A DNA stretch of 59,601 bases from Solidesulfovibrio fructosivorans JJ] (lineage in GTDB: Bacteria > Desulfobacterota > Desulfovibrionia > Desulfovibrionales > Desulfovibrionaceae), in contig NZ_AECZ01000024.1 of the NCBI RefSeq assembly GCF_000179555.1, positions 1 through 59,601 on the forward strand, in the 5' to 3' direction. Of this stretch, positions 50,900 through 59,564 are shown in pieces (the first letter of the stretch is position 1; each line of letters starts with the position of its first letter). The notes beneath the pieces were generated by a model. The model was not told the DNA's origin and made no database searches. It saw nothing but the letters and a program-made list of their open reading frames with translations. Position numbers and translations under genes: made by a program.

Positions 50900-50978
50900 G
50901 GTACAAGATTTTGTACCCGGCCCCTTTCCGCCGCAACCGGGCGGCCCCCCTTCCCAACGCGCGGTCAAACAGTATAAT
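50900..50978 (+). promoter_or_regulatory. Palindrome and -10 box before the lipoprotein gene
   Basis: GGTACAA-GATT-TTGTACC (50900-50917), a perfect 7-bp repeat, and TATAAT at 50973-50978 with no good -35 in place. The -10 is 70 bases before the ATG at 51048, so a leader is present. The weak -35 suggests an activator, perhaps bound at the palindrome. No gene is seen in 50706-51047. Confidence 0.4.
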
Positions 50979-51047
50979 ATGCATGCAGGCGGAGTCCGCG
51001 ACCAGGACTTGGAAAACCGACGCGGAGCTCCGAAAAGGAAGGAACCC

Positions 51048-51374
51048 ATGAAAACGCTGTTAGCACTCGCTTTGGCCGGACTCACCCTCGGCCTTGCCGG
51101 TTGCGCCGCGCGCCCCCTGACCGACTCCGAATTCCGGGGCTTTTGCTACACCTCCATCGGCCGACGCGCCTCCTGCGACACCATTTCCATTTGCAACGAA
51201 TTCGACACGGACGTGCTCTCGGTCAAACACGCCTCCCGGGAAGCCTGTGTCAAGGCCTGCCAGGACGTCTACAACCGCCTGTACGTCCCCAACGAGTTCG
51301 ACGGGTGCGTGTCCACGGTGATGATGGCCAACAACTGGTGCGCGAAATACTGCAATACGAACTATCCGAAGTAA
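51048..51374 (+). CDS. Cys-rich lipoprotein
   Basis: 108 aa from the ATG at 51048 with GGAAGGAA upstream. MKTLLALALAGLTLGLAGC ends in a good lipobox (LAGC). The mature part has eight or so cysteines (FCYTSIGRRASCDTISICNEF, ACVKACQDVYN, GCVSTVMMANNWCAKYC), so it is probably disulfide-bonded in the envelope. No family recognised. Confidence 0.8.
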   Translation: MKTLLALALAGLTLGLAGCAARPLTDSEFRGFCYTSIGRRASCDTISICNEFDTDVLSVKHASREACVKACQDVYNRLYVPNEFDGCVSTVMMANNWCAKYCNTNYPK

Positions 51375-51571
51375 CCCGGGGCCGCGTTTGCCAAATGCAG
51401 ACGCCTGGCGCGGCCGTTTGCCCCGGTGAAACGGACCGGCCGGGCGGGCGGGAAGCGGACGTACAACGACAACACAACCCGTTAATATCAAAGAGCTCTT
51501 TTCGAGGAGCCGTATGACATGGATTGGCATGGTCATTGCTTCGCCCGCGCCACGTACAGGGAGGAGCAGCC

Positions 51572-51817
51572 ATGTCACTGCAAAGCGCCAAGGAATTCGT
51601 CAGCCGGCTCCATGAGGACCAGGATTTTCGCTGGGCTCTTGGGGAATGCAAAAACAAATGGGAGCGCCGCCGCTTCGTCATCCTCAACGGCTACAGCTTT
51701 TCGCCGGCCGAACTCGTCTGCGCCACCAGCCCCGGCGGGCACGCCTCCGAGGACCGCACGGCCGTGATCGAGCGGGTGCGCCGCCAGCACGGACACAGCG
51801 CCTACGCCTTCATGTAG
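51572..51817 (+). CDS. Nif11-like small protein
   Basis: 81 aa, GGAGGAGC before the ATG. MSLQSAKEFVSRLHEDQDFRW...FVILNGYSFSPAELVCATSPGG follows the Nif11 pattern (helix, D-x-x-x-R, G-(Y/F)-x-F-(S/T)-x-x-(E/A)L), then GG and a 25-residue end. Nif11 proteins occur as nitrogen-fixation-linked proteins and as leaders of modified peptides; the GG would fit a leader, but no modifying enzyme is near. Stop is at 51817, and the open frame of the kinase begins at once in another frame. Confidence 0.6.
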   Translation: MSLQSAKEFVSRLHEDQDFRWALGECKNKWERRRFVILNGYSFSPAELVCATSPGGHASEDRTAVIERVRRQHGHSAYAFM

Positions 51818-51840
51818 CCGCGATAGCGGGCCGGGCCGGG

Positions 51841-53574
51841 CTGCTGCCCGCCGCCCTCCTCGGCCTTCCGGCCCCGGCCGAGGCTGGGACCGACCTTTCC
51901 CATACCATCACAGTCGACATCCTGTTCGCCCTGGCCCTTGTCACTGCCCTGGTCCTGGCCTTGTGGCGCAACCGCCTTCTGCGGGCCGAAACCGTCCGCC
52001 GCGAAGAAGCCGAACGCGCCCTGCGCGCCCAGCACGACCTGCTCGAAACGGTCTTCGACGCCACAAGCGACGCCATCCTGGTCCTTGACCAGGATTTCCG
52101 GGTGCTCACGGCCAACCGCACCGCGGCGGCGCGGTTCGACCGCGACGTCGCCTCCATGCGCGGCCGGGTCATCCTGGACCTGACCGAACCCGCCGTCGCC
52201 GCTGCCCGCCGGCGGCACTACACGGAGGCCATGACCACGGGCCGCACCGTCCGCTTCCGGGATATCCGGGGCGGGCGCACCTACGACAGCGTCCTGTACC
52301 GCCTGCCGGGCGTGGCCGACGCCCCGGTCCGGCTGGCCATCTACGCCAGGGACGTGACCGAGGAGCTCGAAGCCGAAGCCATGCTGCGGGAAAGCCGCGA
52401 GCGGCTGGACAAGATCTTCCACCTCACCCCCGCCGTCATCGCCATCACCACCCAGGCGGACGCGCGCTACATCGACATCAACAAGACCTTCACCGACATG
52501 ACCGGCTACACCCGGGAGGATGTCATCGGCCGCAGCAACAGATCCCTGGACATCTGGCTGGACCCGAAAGACCGGGAACGGGTGGCCAGGACCATCAAAC
52601 GCAAGGGCATCGTCCGCAACATGGAGTTGCGGGTGCGGTTCAAGGACGGACGCAAGGCCACCGGCCTGCTCTCCTGCATCCCCCTCGACGCCTACGGCGA
52701 GCCCTGCCTCCTCGGCGTCATGATGGACATCACCGAACGCAAGGACATGGAGCGCGAGCTGCGCCAGGCCAAGGAGGCGGCCGAGACGGCGAGCAAAGCC
52801 AAAACGCGGTTCCTCTCCGTCATGAGCCACGAGGTCCGCACGCCCATGAACACCATCCTCGGCATGGTGGACGTGCTGCGCGACAGCGGGCTCACCGGCC
52901 CGCAGTCCGAATATCTGGCCGCTCTCGAGCAGGCCGCCGAATCGCTTCTGACCCTGCTCGAGGATGTCCTGACCATTTCGCGCCTGGACTCCGGCACCCT
53001 GCAATTGCAAACTAGGCCTTACGTCCCGGCCGACCTGGCCCGGCAGGCCGGCGAGGCCTGCGCCCCCCGGGCCGAGGCCAAGGGATTGGCCTTCACCGTG
53101 GCCGTCGCACCGGACGTGCCGTCCGAGGCCTGCGGCGATCCCGAAAAAATCTGCCAAGTGCTCGACCATCTCCTCGACAACGCCGTCAAATTCACGGCCA
53201 CGGGGGAGGTCCGCCTGGAGCTCGCCCGCTCGCTGGAGGGCACTGGCCGGGAGGTCTTGCGCTACAGCGTCATCGACACCGGAGTGGGCATCCCGCCGGA
53301 CAAACGGCAGGCCGTTTTCATGCCCTTCACCCTGCTCGACGCCTCGACCACGCGGAGCCAGGGCGGCGCCGGGCTGGGACTCGCGCTGTGCGCCTTGCTG
53401 GCCACGAGCATGAGCGGCCGCGTGGTCCTGCGCGGCGGGCCGGAGGGAGGCAGCGCCTTCCATTTCCTCCTGCCCGTGGACACCGACGCTTCGTCCCGGG
53501 AAGCGGATGCCGCCCCGGACGACGAGGCCCGGGCATGGACAAGCGCGCCCGTTACGGACTACCCTGCAAAATAA
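51841..53574 (+). CDS. PAS-PAS sensor histidine kinase, start codon unclear
   Basis: About 578 aa if a CTG at 51841 is used; no ATG, GTG or TTG lies between the Nif11-like stop and the first helix (the next TTG, 51961, is inside the membrane segment). The start segment LLPAALLGLPAPAEAGTDLS looks like the end of a signal peptide, so the N-terminus may be cut. Membrane helix ILFALALVTALVLAL, PAS domains (about 45-165 and 175-290), HisKA with SVMSHEVRTPMNTILG and HATPase (LDNAVKFT, GGAGLGLAL) are complete. A -1 shift from the Nif11 frame would fuse the two. Confidence 0.7.
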   Translation: MLPAALLGLPAPAEAGTDLSHTITVDILFALALVTALVLALWRNRLLRAETVRREEAERALRAQHDLLETVFDATSDAILVLDQDFRVLTANRTAAARFDRDVASMRGRVILDLTEPAVAAARRRHYTEAMTTGRTVRFRDIRGGRTYDSVLYRLPGVADAPVRLAIYARDVTEELEAEAMLRESRERLDKIFHLTPAVIAITTQADARYIDINKTFTDMTGYTREDVIGRSNRSLDIWLDPKDRERVARTIKRKGIVRNMELRVRFKDGRKATGLLSCIPLDAYGEPCLLGVMMDITERKDMERELRQAKEAAETASKAKTRFLSVMSHEVRTPMNTILGMVDVLRDSGLTGPQSEYLAALEQAAESLLTLLEDVLTISRLDSGTLQLQTRPYVPADLARQAGEACAPRAEAKGLAFTVAVAPDVPSEACGDPEKICQVLDHLLDNAVKFTATGEVRLELARSLEGTGREVLRYSVIDTGVGIPPDKRQAVFMPFTLLDASTTRSQGGAGLGLALCALLATSMSGRVVLRGGPEGGSAFHFLLPVDTDASSREADAAPDDEARAWTSAPVTDYPAK

Positions 53575-53603
53575 TGGACAAAGCCCGTGCAAGGAGGAAT
53601 GCG

Positions 53604-53900
53604 ATGCCAAGGAAACCCGCCTATGCCGACCAGGCCTCCGAGGAATTGCGCGAAATCGTGCGCCACGCCGGGGCGCTCCTCGACGCCACGGCCGACGAGG
53701 CCGACGAGCGCATCCAAAAGGCCAGGCAGCGCCTGGAGGAACGCCTCGAAGCCGCCAAAGGCAAATACGCCGACATCGAGGGGCTGCTCGACGAGACCGT
53801 GGCCACGGCGGACCGCATGGTGCGCGAAAAACCCTACCACGTCGTGGGCGGCTCCTTTCTGCTGGGGCTGTTCCTCGGCTGGTTCATGAGCAGGAAGTAG
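53604..53900 (+). CDS. ElaB/YqjD-like DUF883 membrane-anchored protein
   Basis: 98 aa from the ATG at 53604 with AAGGAGG upstream. A long coiled coil (EELREIVRHAGALLDATADE, ARQRLEERLEAAKGKYADIE) is followed by a short anchor (YHVVGGSFLLGLFLGWFMSRK). In E. coli this kind of protein (YqjD) binds ribosomes in stationary phase. It opens a trio with a YqjE-like and a YqjK-like gene. Confidence 0.85.
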   Translation: MPRKPAYADQASEELREIVRHAGALLDATADEADERIQKARQRLEERLEAAKGKYADIEGLLDETVATADRMVREKPYHVVGGSFLLGLFLGWFMSRK

Positions 53901-53901
53901 C

Positions 53902-54279
53902 ATGGCCTCCGGGCTTGGCCCGCTTGACGAAACCCTTGCCGCCGGGGGCCGGTTGTCCGGCGTCTGCCTGGACATCCTGGCCGACCGGCTGGAACTTCTG
54001 GGGCTGGAGGCCAGGGAGGCCAAGGTCCGTCTGGCCCAGTGCCTGATCCTGGCCTGCGCGGGCGCGGCGCTTCTGGTCGTGGGCCTGGGGCTTGTCGGCG
54101 TGGCCGTGCTCATCGCCGTGCCGCCGCCATGGCGGGCCTGGGTGGCCGCCGGCATTGCCTTTGTCTGCCTGGCCGCGGGGGCGGGCGCCTTCTGGCGTCT
54201 GCGCCGCCGCCTGTCCGGGCTGCCGCGGGTCTTTTCCCAAACCGCCGCCGAGTTGCGAAAGGATCGCGAATGTTTTTAG
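53902..54279 (+). CDS. YqjE-like DUF1469 (holin superfamily III) membrane protein
   Basis: 125 aa, starting one base after the ElaB-like stop. Two hydrophobic helices (CLILACAGAALLVVGLGLVGVAVLIAV and AWVAAGIAFVCLAAGAGAFW) after an amphipathic N-terminus (LADRLELLGLEAREAKVRLA). Annotated as 'phage holin' in many genomes, but the neighbours are the YqjD and YqjK types, so it is a chromosomal stress-type membrane protein. Confidence 0.82.
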   Translation: MASGLGPLDETLAAGGRLSGVCLDILADRLELLGLEAREAKVRLAQCLILACAGAALLVVGLGLVGVAVLIAVPPPWRAWVAAGIAFVCLAAGAGAFWRLRRRLSGLPRVFSQTAAELRKDRECF

Positions 54280-54461
54280 ACGGAGAGTTGCGCAAACTCG
54301 AGGCCGAGAAAAGACGGCTGGCCCTTCGCGGCGACATCAACCGGCGGCTCCTGGGACTGGAATGGGGATTGGCCGGAGCGTCCCTGCGGCGCGGCTTCTC
54401 CGACCTGACGGCGGGGATGAGGCTGGCCCGTCGCCTGCTGTCTTTTCTTGGCGGGCGCTGA
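54270..54461 (+). CDS. YqjK-like small protein
   Basis: 63 aa from the ATG at 54270, which overlaps the YqjE-like stop. MFLDGELRKLEAEKRRLALRG...LLGLEWGLAGASLRRGFSDL is a basic helical protein of the YqjK size. Function unknown; the three genes probably act together at the membrane. Confidence 0.7.
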   Translation: MFLDGELRKLEAEKRRLALRGDINRRLLGLEWGLAGASLRRGFSDLTAGMRLARRLLSFLGGR

Positions 54462-54505
54462 CGAGACAAACGAAACCAGCCGGCCGGCGACGCGGGAGAC
54501 GGCAT

Positions 54506-56608
54506 GTGAAAATCCGCTGGACCCTCTCCATCCGGGGCGGACTCGTTCTCCTGGCCCTTTTGGCCGTGCTGCCGGCACTGGCCCTGCAAGTCTATGACGG
54601 GGTCCTGCAGCGCCGCCACCTGATCGACGACGCCACCATGGAGTCGCGGCGTTCGGCGGCCTCCTTCGCCCAGGTCCAGGCCAGCATCACCGACAGCACC
54701 CGGCTGCTTCTCACCACCCTGGCCGCCATGCCCGAGGTGCGCCGCCTGGACACCGCCGCCTGCGACGCGCTTTTCGCCTCCCTGCTGCGACAAAACCCCA
54801 TCTACATCAATATCCTCGTCACCAACCGGCAGGGCGACATCGTCGCCTCCGGCCTGCCCTACGGCCGGGTCAACCTAGCCGACCGCAAGCACTTCCGGGA
54901 CGCCATGGCCACGGGCCGTTTTTCCGCCGGCGAATACATCGTCAGCCGCACGGGCTTCGACCCCGCCTTCCCCTTCGCCCTGCCCTTCCGCGACAACGCC
55001 GGCAACACGGCCGGCGTGCTCATCGCCGCGGTCAAGCTCGCCAGCTACGACAGGGCTTTCGACAAGCTGCTTTTGCCCCCGGGCTCCATGCTCGGCATCA
55101 CCGACAACAAGGGCGTGCGCCTTTACTACCGGCCCAAAACCACGACAAACCCGCTGGGCCGGCCCATCAAGGCCGAGGTCTGGCGGCGCGTCGCCGAAGG
55201 CGGCGAGGAAGGCGCGTTTCCACAAACCGGCACCGACGGCCGCCACCGCTTTTTCGCCTACCAAAAGCTTTCCCTGGAGCCGGGGCAGGCCCCGTACATG
55301 ACCTTCGTGGTGGGGCTGCCCGCATCCGTGGTGCTGGCCCCGGCCAGAAAAGCCCTGGCCACGAACCTGATTTTGCTGGCCGCGACCGCCTTCCTGGCCC
55401 TCGGCGTGGCCTGGTTTTTCGGCGGCGCGGTCATCGCCAGGCGGCTCGACCGGGTCGCCGCCACCGCCGACCGCATCGGACGCGGCGACCTGACCGCCCG
55501 CACGGGCCTGCCTTACGGCGCGGGCGGCATCGGCAAGGTGGCCAAGACCCTGGACTCCATGGCGGAGCTGCTCGCCCGACACGAAACGGCCCGCGAAAAC
55601 GCCCTGGCCGCCCTGCGCCGCAACCAGGAGCGCATGGCCCATATCGCCGCCAGCATGGCCGACTGGATATGGGAAACCGATGCCGACGCCCGCTTCGTCT
55701 ATGTCAGCGCCAGGGTGCGCCAAGCCATGGGCTACGATCCCGAGGCGCTTCTCGGCAAATCCTTTTTCGATTTCCTGGCCCCCGGCGAAGAGGCGCGGGT
55801 CCGGCCGGTCTTCGAGGCGGCCAGGGAGACGGGGGAACCCCTGCGCGAGTGCGTCAACTGGCGCGTGGCCCGGGACGGCCTGCGGCGCTGCATCAGCACG
55901 AGCGGCGTCCCCTGGCACGACGAATCCGGCGTATTCAAGGGCTACCGGGGCGTGGACAGGGACGTCACCGCGCGCATGCAGGCCGAACAGGAGCTGCGCG
56001 AGTCCCTGGACGAAAAGGACACCCTGCTCAAGGAAATCCACCACCGGGTCAAAAACAACCTCCAGATCATCTCCGGCCTGCTCTACCTCCAGGAAGAGCA
56101 GGTCCACGATCCGACGGCCTTGGAGAGCTTCCGCGAAAGCCGCAACCGCATCGCCTCCATGGCCCTCGTCCACGAGGAGCTTTACCGCGCGACCAGCCTG
56201 TCGCGCATCCGCCTCGACGACTACATCCGGGAGCTCTTGCCGCGCCTGTTCGGCCATGACCAGAAAACGCCCCGCCTGTCCTTCGATTGCCGCCTCGACC
56301 CGGTCGGCGTGCCCATCGAGAAGGCGGTGCCGGCCGGACTTGCCCTCAACGAGCTTTTCACCAACGCCTACAAACACGGCTTCGCCGGGCGCGAGACCGG
56401 ACTCTTGCTCGTGGAGCTGCGCGAAGAGGAAAAAGACGTGGTCATCAAGGTCCGCGACGACGGCCCCGGCCTGCCCGAGGGCTTCGACCCGGATGCGGGG
56501 GCCACTCTCGGCATGCAGCTCATCGCCAACCTGTCCCGGCAGCTCGGCGGAACCGTGGAGGCCGGAAACGACGGCGGCGCGGTCTTCACCCTGCGTTTTC
56601 CCAAATGA
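54506..56608 (+). CDS. Cache-HAMP-PAS sensor kinase (HWE/HisKA_2 type)
   Basis: 700 aa from a GTG at 54506; an ATG two bases before would stop at once (ATGTGA). Domains: helix (GGLVLLALLAVLPALALQVYDG), extracellular Cache (about 35-280; RQNPIYINILVTNRQGDIVASG), second helix, HAMP (ARRLDRVAATADRIGRGDLTAR), PAS (WIWETDADARFVYVSARVRQAMG), then HisKA_2 with EIHHRVKNNLQIISGLLYLQ and HATPase (ALNELFTNAYKHGF). The extracellular part senses a small ligand. No receiver is next to it. Confidence 0.92.
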   Translation: MKIRWTLSIRGGLVLLALLAVLPALALQVYDGVLQRRHLIDDATMESRRSAASFAQVQASITDSTRLLLTTLAAMPEVRRLDTAACDALFASLLRQNPIYINILVTNRQGDIVASGLPYGRVNLADRKHFRDAMATGRFSAGEYIVSRTGFDPAFPFALPFRDNAGNTAGVLIAAVKLASYDRAFDKLLLPPGSMLGITDNKGVRLYYRPKTTTNPLGRPIKAEVWRRVAEGGEEGAFPQTGTDGRHRFFAYQKLSLEPGQAPYMTFVVGLPASVVLAPARKALATNLILLAATAFLALGVAWFFGGAVIARRLDRVAATADRIGRGDLTARTGLPYGAGGIGKVAKTLDSMAELLARHETARENALAALRRNQERMAHIAASMADWIWETDADARFVYVSARVRQAMGYDPEALLGKSFFDFLAPGEEARVRPVFEAARETGEPLRECVNWRVARDGLRRCISTSGVPWHDESGVFKGYRGVDRDVTARMQAEQELRESLDEKDTLLKEIHHRVKNNLQIISGLLYLQEEQVHDPTALESFRESRNRIASMALVHEELYRATSLSRIRLDDYIRELLPRLFGHDQKTPRLSFDCRLDPVGVPIEKAVPAGLALNELFTNAYKHGFAGRETGLLLVELREEEKDVVIKVRDDGPGLPEGFDPDAGATLGMQLIANLSRQLGGTVEAGNDGGAVFTLRFPK

Positions 56609-56694
56609 CCGAAAAATGCCTTCCGCGCGCCCTTTGCCGCCGGCCGGCAACATGGTAGGGATACCCACGGGGCGGACGCTCCCCTGGAGGCGTT

Positions 56695-56955
56695 ATGACA
56701 GCCGAATGGATCAGACACGACGACAGCACGCACTACATCAACCTCGGCAAGGCCCTGCTCGTGGCCGTCATCCATGAACGCATGGGCGCGCCGGGCTGGA
56801 AAATCCAGGTCGGCAAACGCTCGCTCAAGGACAAGATCCCCAACCTCGAGGACGCCAAAAAGGTGGCTCTGGCCTACGCCGAACGCGTGGCCAAGGACAT
56901 CCGGGCCGACCTCGACGCCCTGCATCCCGCCGAGACGCCAAAGGAATCCTCATGA
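56695..56955 (+). CDS. Hypothetical protein
   Basis: 86 aa with GGAGG before the ATG. MTAEWIRHDDSTHYINLGKALLVAVIHERMGAPGWKIQVG is a beta-rich start, then a helical end (EDAKKVALAYAERVAKDIRADLDAL). No family recognised. It overlaps the HD gene (ATGA), so it may partner that protein. Confidence 0.7.
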   Translation: MTAEWIRHDDSTHYINLGKALLVAVIHERMGAPGWKIQVGKRSLKDKIPNLEDAKKVALAYAERVAKDIRADLDALHPAETPKESS

Positions 56956-57509
56956 TCGATCGCCCGACGGCCGTGGAATGCATCGCGGCCCAAAATCCCC
57001 ATCCCGGACTGGTGGCCCACGGCCGCGAAACCGAAGTCGTCATGCGGGCCATGGCGGCCCGGCTCGGGGAAGATCCCGAGCTTTGGGGCATAACCGGCCT
57101 GCTCCACGACCTGGACTACCCGCAGACCGCCGCCACCCCCGAACGCCACGGCCTCGCCCTGGCCGAGCTTTTGCCCGAAGGCGCGCTGCCGCCCGAGGCC
57201 ATGCACGCCATCGCCGCCCACAACGACGAGCACACGGGCGTCGCGCCGCAAACGCCCTTCGACTTCGCCCTGCGGGCATCCGAAAGCGTCACCGGCATCA
57301 TCTCCGCCGCCGCCCTGGTGCGGCCGGACAAGATGGTCGGCATGAAGCCCAAAAGCATCAAAAAGAAGATGAAGGACAAGGCCTTTGCCGCCAACGTGCG
57401 CCGGGCCAACATCCTGGAGTGCGAGAAGGCCGGGGTGCCCCTGGACGAGTTTTTGGCCCTGGCCATCGCCGCCATTGCCGACGTCGCCGCCGAGACCGGA
57501 CTGGCCTGA
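56952..57509 (+). CDS. HD-domain phosphohydrolase
   Basis: 185 aa. The metal-binding HD pair is in TGLLHDLDYPQTAATPERHG (HD), with upstream His in HGRETEVVMRAM and a further His in IAAHNDEHTG. The family hydrolyses nucleotides or cyclic dinucleotides. No second domain, so the substrate is open. Overlaps the hypothetical gene by four bases; EamA exporter follows after nine bases. Confidence 0.88.
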   Translation: MIDRPTAVECIAAQNPHPGLVAHGRETEVVMRAMAARLGEDPELWGITGLLHDLDYPQTAATPERHGLALAELLPEGALPPEAMHAIAAHNDEHTGVAPQTPFDFALRASESVTGIISAAALVRPDKMVGMKPKSIKKKMKDKAFAANVRRANILECEKAGVPLDEFLALAIAAIADVAAETGLA

Positions 57510-57518
57510 TCGTTTCCC

Positions 57519-58451
57519 ATGGCCCGTCTCATCTGGCTGGGGGCCATGGCCGCCCTGTTTTTCAGCAGCACCTTCGTGCTCAACCGGGCCATGAGCCTGG
57601 AAGGCGGGCACTGGGTGTGGTCGGCCAGCCTGCGCTACGCCTTCATGCTGCCGATCCTCCTGGCCTGGACGCTCGCTTCCGGCGGGCCGAAGGCGCTCAG
57701 GGAGGCCTTCGGGCTTTTCGGCCGCAACCCCGTCTTCTGGACCCTGGCCGGCTCCATCGGCTTCGGCGTTTTTTACGCCGGCATCACCCTGGCCGCCGCC
57801 TTTTCCCCGGGCTGGGTGGTGGCCACCACCTGGCAGTCCACCATCCTGGCCACGCCGCTGGTGCTGGCCCTTTTGGGTCGCAAGGTGCCGCGCAAGGGCC
57901 TGGCCTTCACCGGGCTCATCTTCTGCGGCATCGTGCTGGTCAACCTGGAGCAGGCGCGCGGCGCGACCGACCTGGGGAGGCTTTGGGGCGTGGCCGCCGT
58001 GCTGGTCGCGGCCCTGGCCTATCCCCTCGGCAACCAGCTCGTCTGGGAAGCCCGCCACGGCGGCGGCAAACGCATCCCGCGCATCGACCAGCCGGCCCTC
58101 GACGCCGGGCGCACGCCCACCCTGCTGCTCACCATCGGCTCGATCCCCTTCTGGCTGATCCTGGTCGCGGTCACCCACCCGCCGGCCCCGTCCCAAGGAC
58201 AGGTCATCCAGACCGCCCTGGTGGCGCTCTTTGCCGGCGTCATCGCCACTTCGCTGTTCCTGCGGGCCCGCAGCCGGGCCAGGACCGCCTACGAGCTGGC
58301 CGCGACAGACGCCACCCAGTCCCTGGAAGTCGTCTTTTCCCTGCTCGGCGAAACCCTGCTTCTGGCCGGCCCCTGGCCCGGCCTCATGGGCGTGGCCGGC
58401 ATAACCCTTGCCGTCGTCGGGCTGGTGCTCTACGTCTGCCGGCAGGTGTAA
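57519..58451 (+). CDS. EamA/DMT-superfamily exporter
   Basis: 310 aa with ten helices (ALFFSSTFVLNRAMSLEGG, SASLRYAFMLPILLAWTL, GSIGFGVFYAGITLAAAF, TWQSTILATPLVLALLG and so on). The fold matches multidrug-resistance-efflux (PF13536-type) DMT proteins. The last 43 bases of the coding region before the stop (58405-58447) are repeated exactly at 59243-59285, beyond the CCG gene. Confidence 0.88.
   Translation: MARLIWLGAMAALFFSSTFVLNRAMSLEGGHWVWSASLRYAFMLPILLAWTLASGGPKALREAFGLFGRNPVFWTLAGSIGFGVFYAGITLAAAFSPGWVVATTWQSTILATPLVLALLGRKVPRKGLAFTGLIFCGIVLVNLEQARGATDLGRLWGVAAVLVAALAYPLGNQLVWEARHGGGKRIPRIDQPALDAGRTPTLLLTIGSIPFWLILVAVTHPPAPSQGQVIQTALVALFAGVIATSLFLRARSRARTAYELAATDATQSLEVVFSLLGETLLLAGPWPGLMGVAGITLAVVGLVLYVCRQV
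58405..58447 (+). repeat. 43-bp direct repeat, left copy (in EamA 3' end)
   Basis: Begins CCCTTGCCGTCGTCGGGCTG and ends CGTCTGCCGGCAGGT; encodes the EamA end LAVVGLVLYVCRQ. Identical to 59243-59285. Flanks outside the 43 bases differ. The left copy is in the intact EamA gene, so the right copy looks like the displaced original 3' end, or vice versa. Confidence 0.9.
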
Positions 58452-58465
58452 GCGAACCGGCTTTT

Positions 58466-59211
58466 TTACGAAGTCCCGTCGCTTTTCACGCCAAGGCTTT
58501 CAAGCAGCAGTTCCGGATAGCTCATCACCCGAATTCTGCCGCTTCCGGCCTGCCGTATGGCCACATTGCAGCCCGAACAGGCGCAGACCATGGCATCGAC
58601 GCCTTCCTCCAAGGCCATTTCGACAATTTTATCCGGCTTGACCTTGCAGCACAGCGTGCGCGGCAAATCAACCACCCGCAGCTTGTCGACCTTCTCCAGA
58701 AATGCGCGGTACCGCTCCCAATCAAGGGCAACCCGCGGCAACTGCCCGGCATAGGAGGTATGACAACCGCCGAAATACGCCACCCGCATCGGCGTCACGG
58801 CAAGCGCCCTGGTCGATAATGCATCGAGCAACAGGTCGAGAATGTATTGATTGCTTTCCCGCCTGTCTTCCAGAATGCCCTTGGCCGCATGGGCGCAGCC
58901 CGCGCAACAGTAGACGAGCTGTTTTGCCCCTTGGCTTCGGCCAACTCCCAATTGCCCCGCATAAACCTTTGGATCGCGCCGACAACGGCCTGGCGCTCCT
59001 CTCCAACGGCCTGATGCAGCAGGGGCAGGCCGCAGCAATACTCCTTGTCCAGCCAGGTGTATTCGACATCGAGCAAGTCAAGTAAGCGGATCACATCACG
59101 CACGATATACGGTGTGCTAAACGGCCTGTAACACCCGAACAGCAAGGCGTTCGCCGCCGTGTCCCGGGCCCTTCCAACCCCGCTTGCGGCCAGGGCTTGG
59201 GCCCGAAGCAC
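58466..59211 (-). pseudogene. CCG-domain Fe-S protein (HdrB-like), frameshifted
   Basis: Two CCG domains. First, in one frame: LLFGCYRPFSTPYIVRDV, then YCCGLPLLHQ; its second half, QLVYCCAGCAHAAKG, is in another frame. One extra G in the run on the minus strand at 58927-58930 joins them as EAKGAKQLVYCC. The second domain (FGGCHTSYAG, RTLCCKVKPD, CACSGCNVAI) is intact. The start is unclear: a GTG at 59211 or a TTG at 59145. CCG proteins carry Fe-S clusters in electron-transfer complexes. The whole gene lies between the 43-bp repeats. Confidence 0.82.
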
Positions 59212-59242
59212 GGGGACCGCCCCGTGGTTGCCGCCGATTTCC

Positions 59243-59285
59243 CCCTTGCCGTCGTCGGGCTGGTGCTCTACGTCTGCCGGCAGGT
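59243..59285 (+). repeat. 43-bp direct repeat, right copy
   Basis: Exact copy of 58405-58447. It is followed by TTACAAGGCTTCC and a second hairpin cluster. The frame here continues as YVCRQVYKASGGQG without the stop found in the left copy. Confidence 0.9.
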
Positions 59286-59303
59286 TTACAAGGCTTCCGG
59301 CGG

Positions 59304-59531
59304 CCAGGGCGCTGCCCTGGACCCGGCAGGAGAGGCTCCGCCTCTCCTGCACCTCACCGCCGGGGGACTTGATGTCCCCCGGACCCCCTTTTACGCTTTG
59401 CCGGGTGGGACTATGGCGGGTAGCGGGAGTCCGGCATTTGTCGCCGCAATCGGCCCGGCGGCACGAGGGGCTTTCGCCCCTCGACGCCGGACGCGATTGC
59501 GGCGACAACCACGCCAGCGGCGAAGCGCCGC
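59304..59531 (+). repeat. Structured repeat element, copy 2
   Basis: Extra hairpin CCAGGGC-GCT-GCCCTGG (59304-59320), then GCAGGAGAGGC-TCC-GCCTCTCCTGC (59326-59350), CCGGGGGAC-TTGAT-GTCCCCCGG (59360-59382) and ACCCCCTTTTAC. The three-step stem: 15 bp 59438-59452/59494-59508, 6 bp 59455-59460/59485-59490, 8 bp 59464-59471/59476-59483; then GCGGCG-AAG-CGCCGC (59517-59531). Pairs that differ from copy 1 are exchanged on both sides. The 390 bases from 59212 to the end hold no supported gene. Confidence 0.85.
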
Positions 59532-59564
59532 ATTAAAGACGTAGCGGTCAAATTTACCCTAACC

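Noticed and set aside
51490..51501. AAAGAGCTCTTT palindrome before the Nif11-like gene
   Set aside because: A single 12-bp palindrome with no second copy or promoter context; may be chance.
53902..54279. 'Phage holin' family protein as sign of a prophage
   Set aside because: Neighbours are ElaB/YqjK-like and sensor genes; no other phage gene is present.
59159..59544. ORFs across the second structured repeat
   Set aside because: Same reason as at 45114; the EamA-like words in them come from the 43-bp direct repeat.
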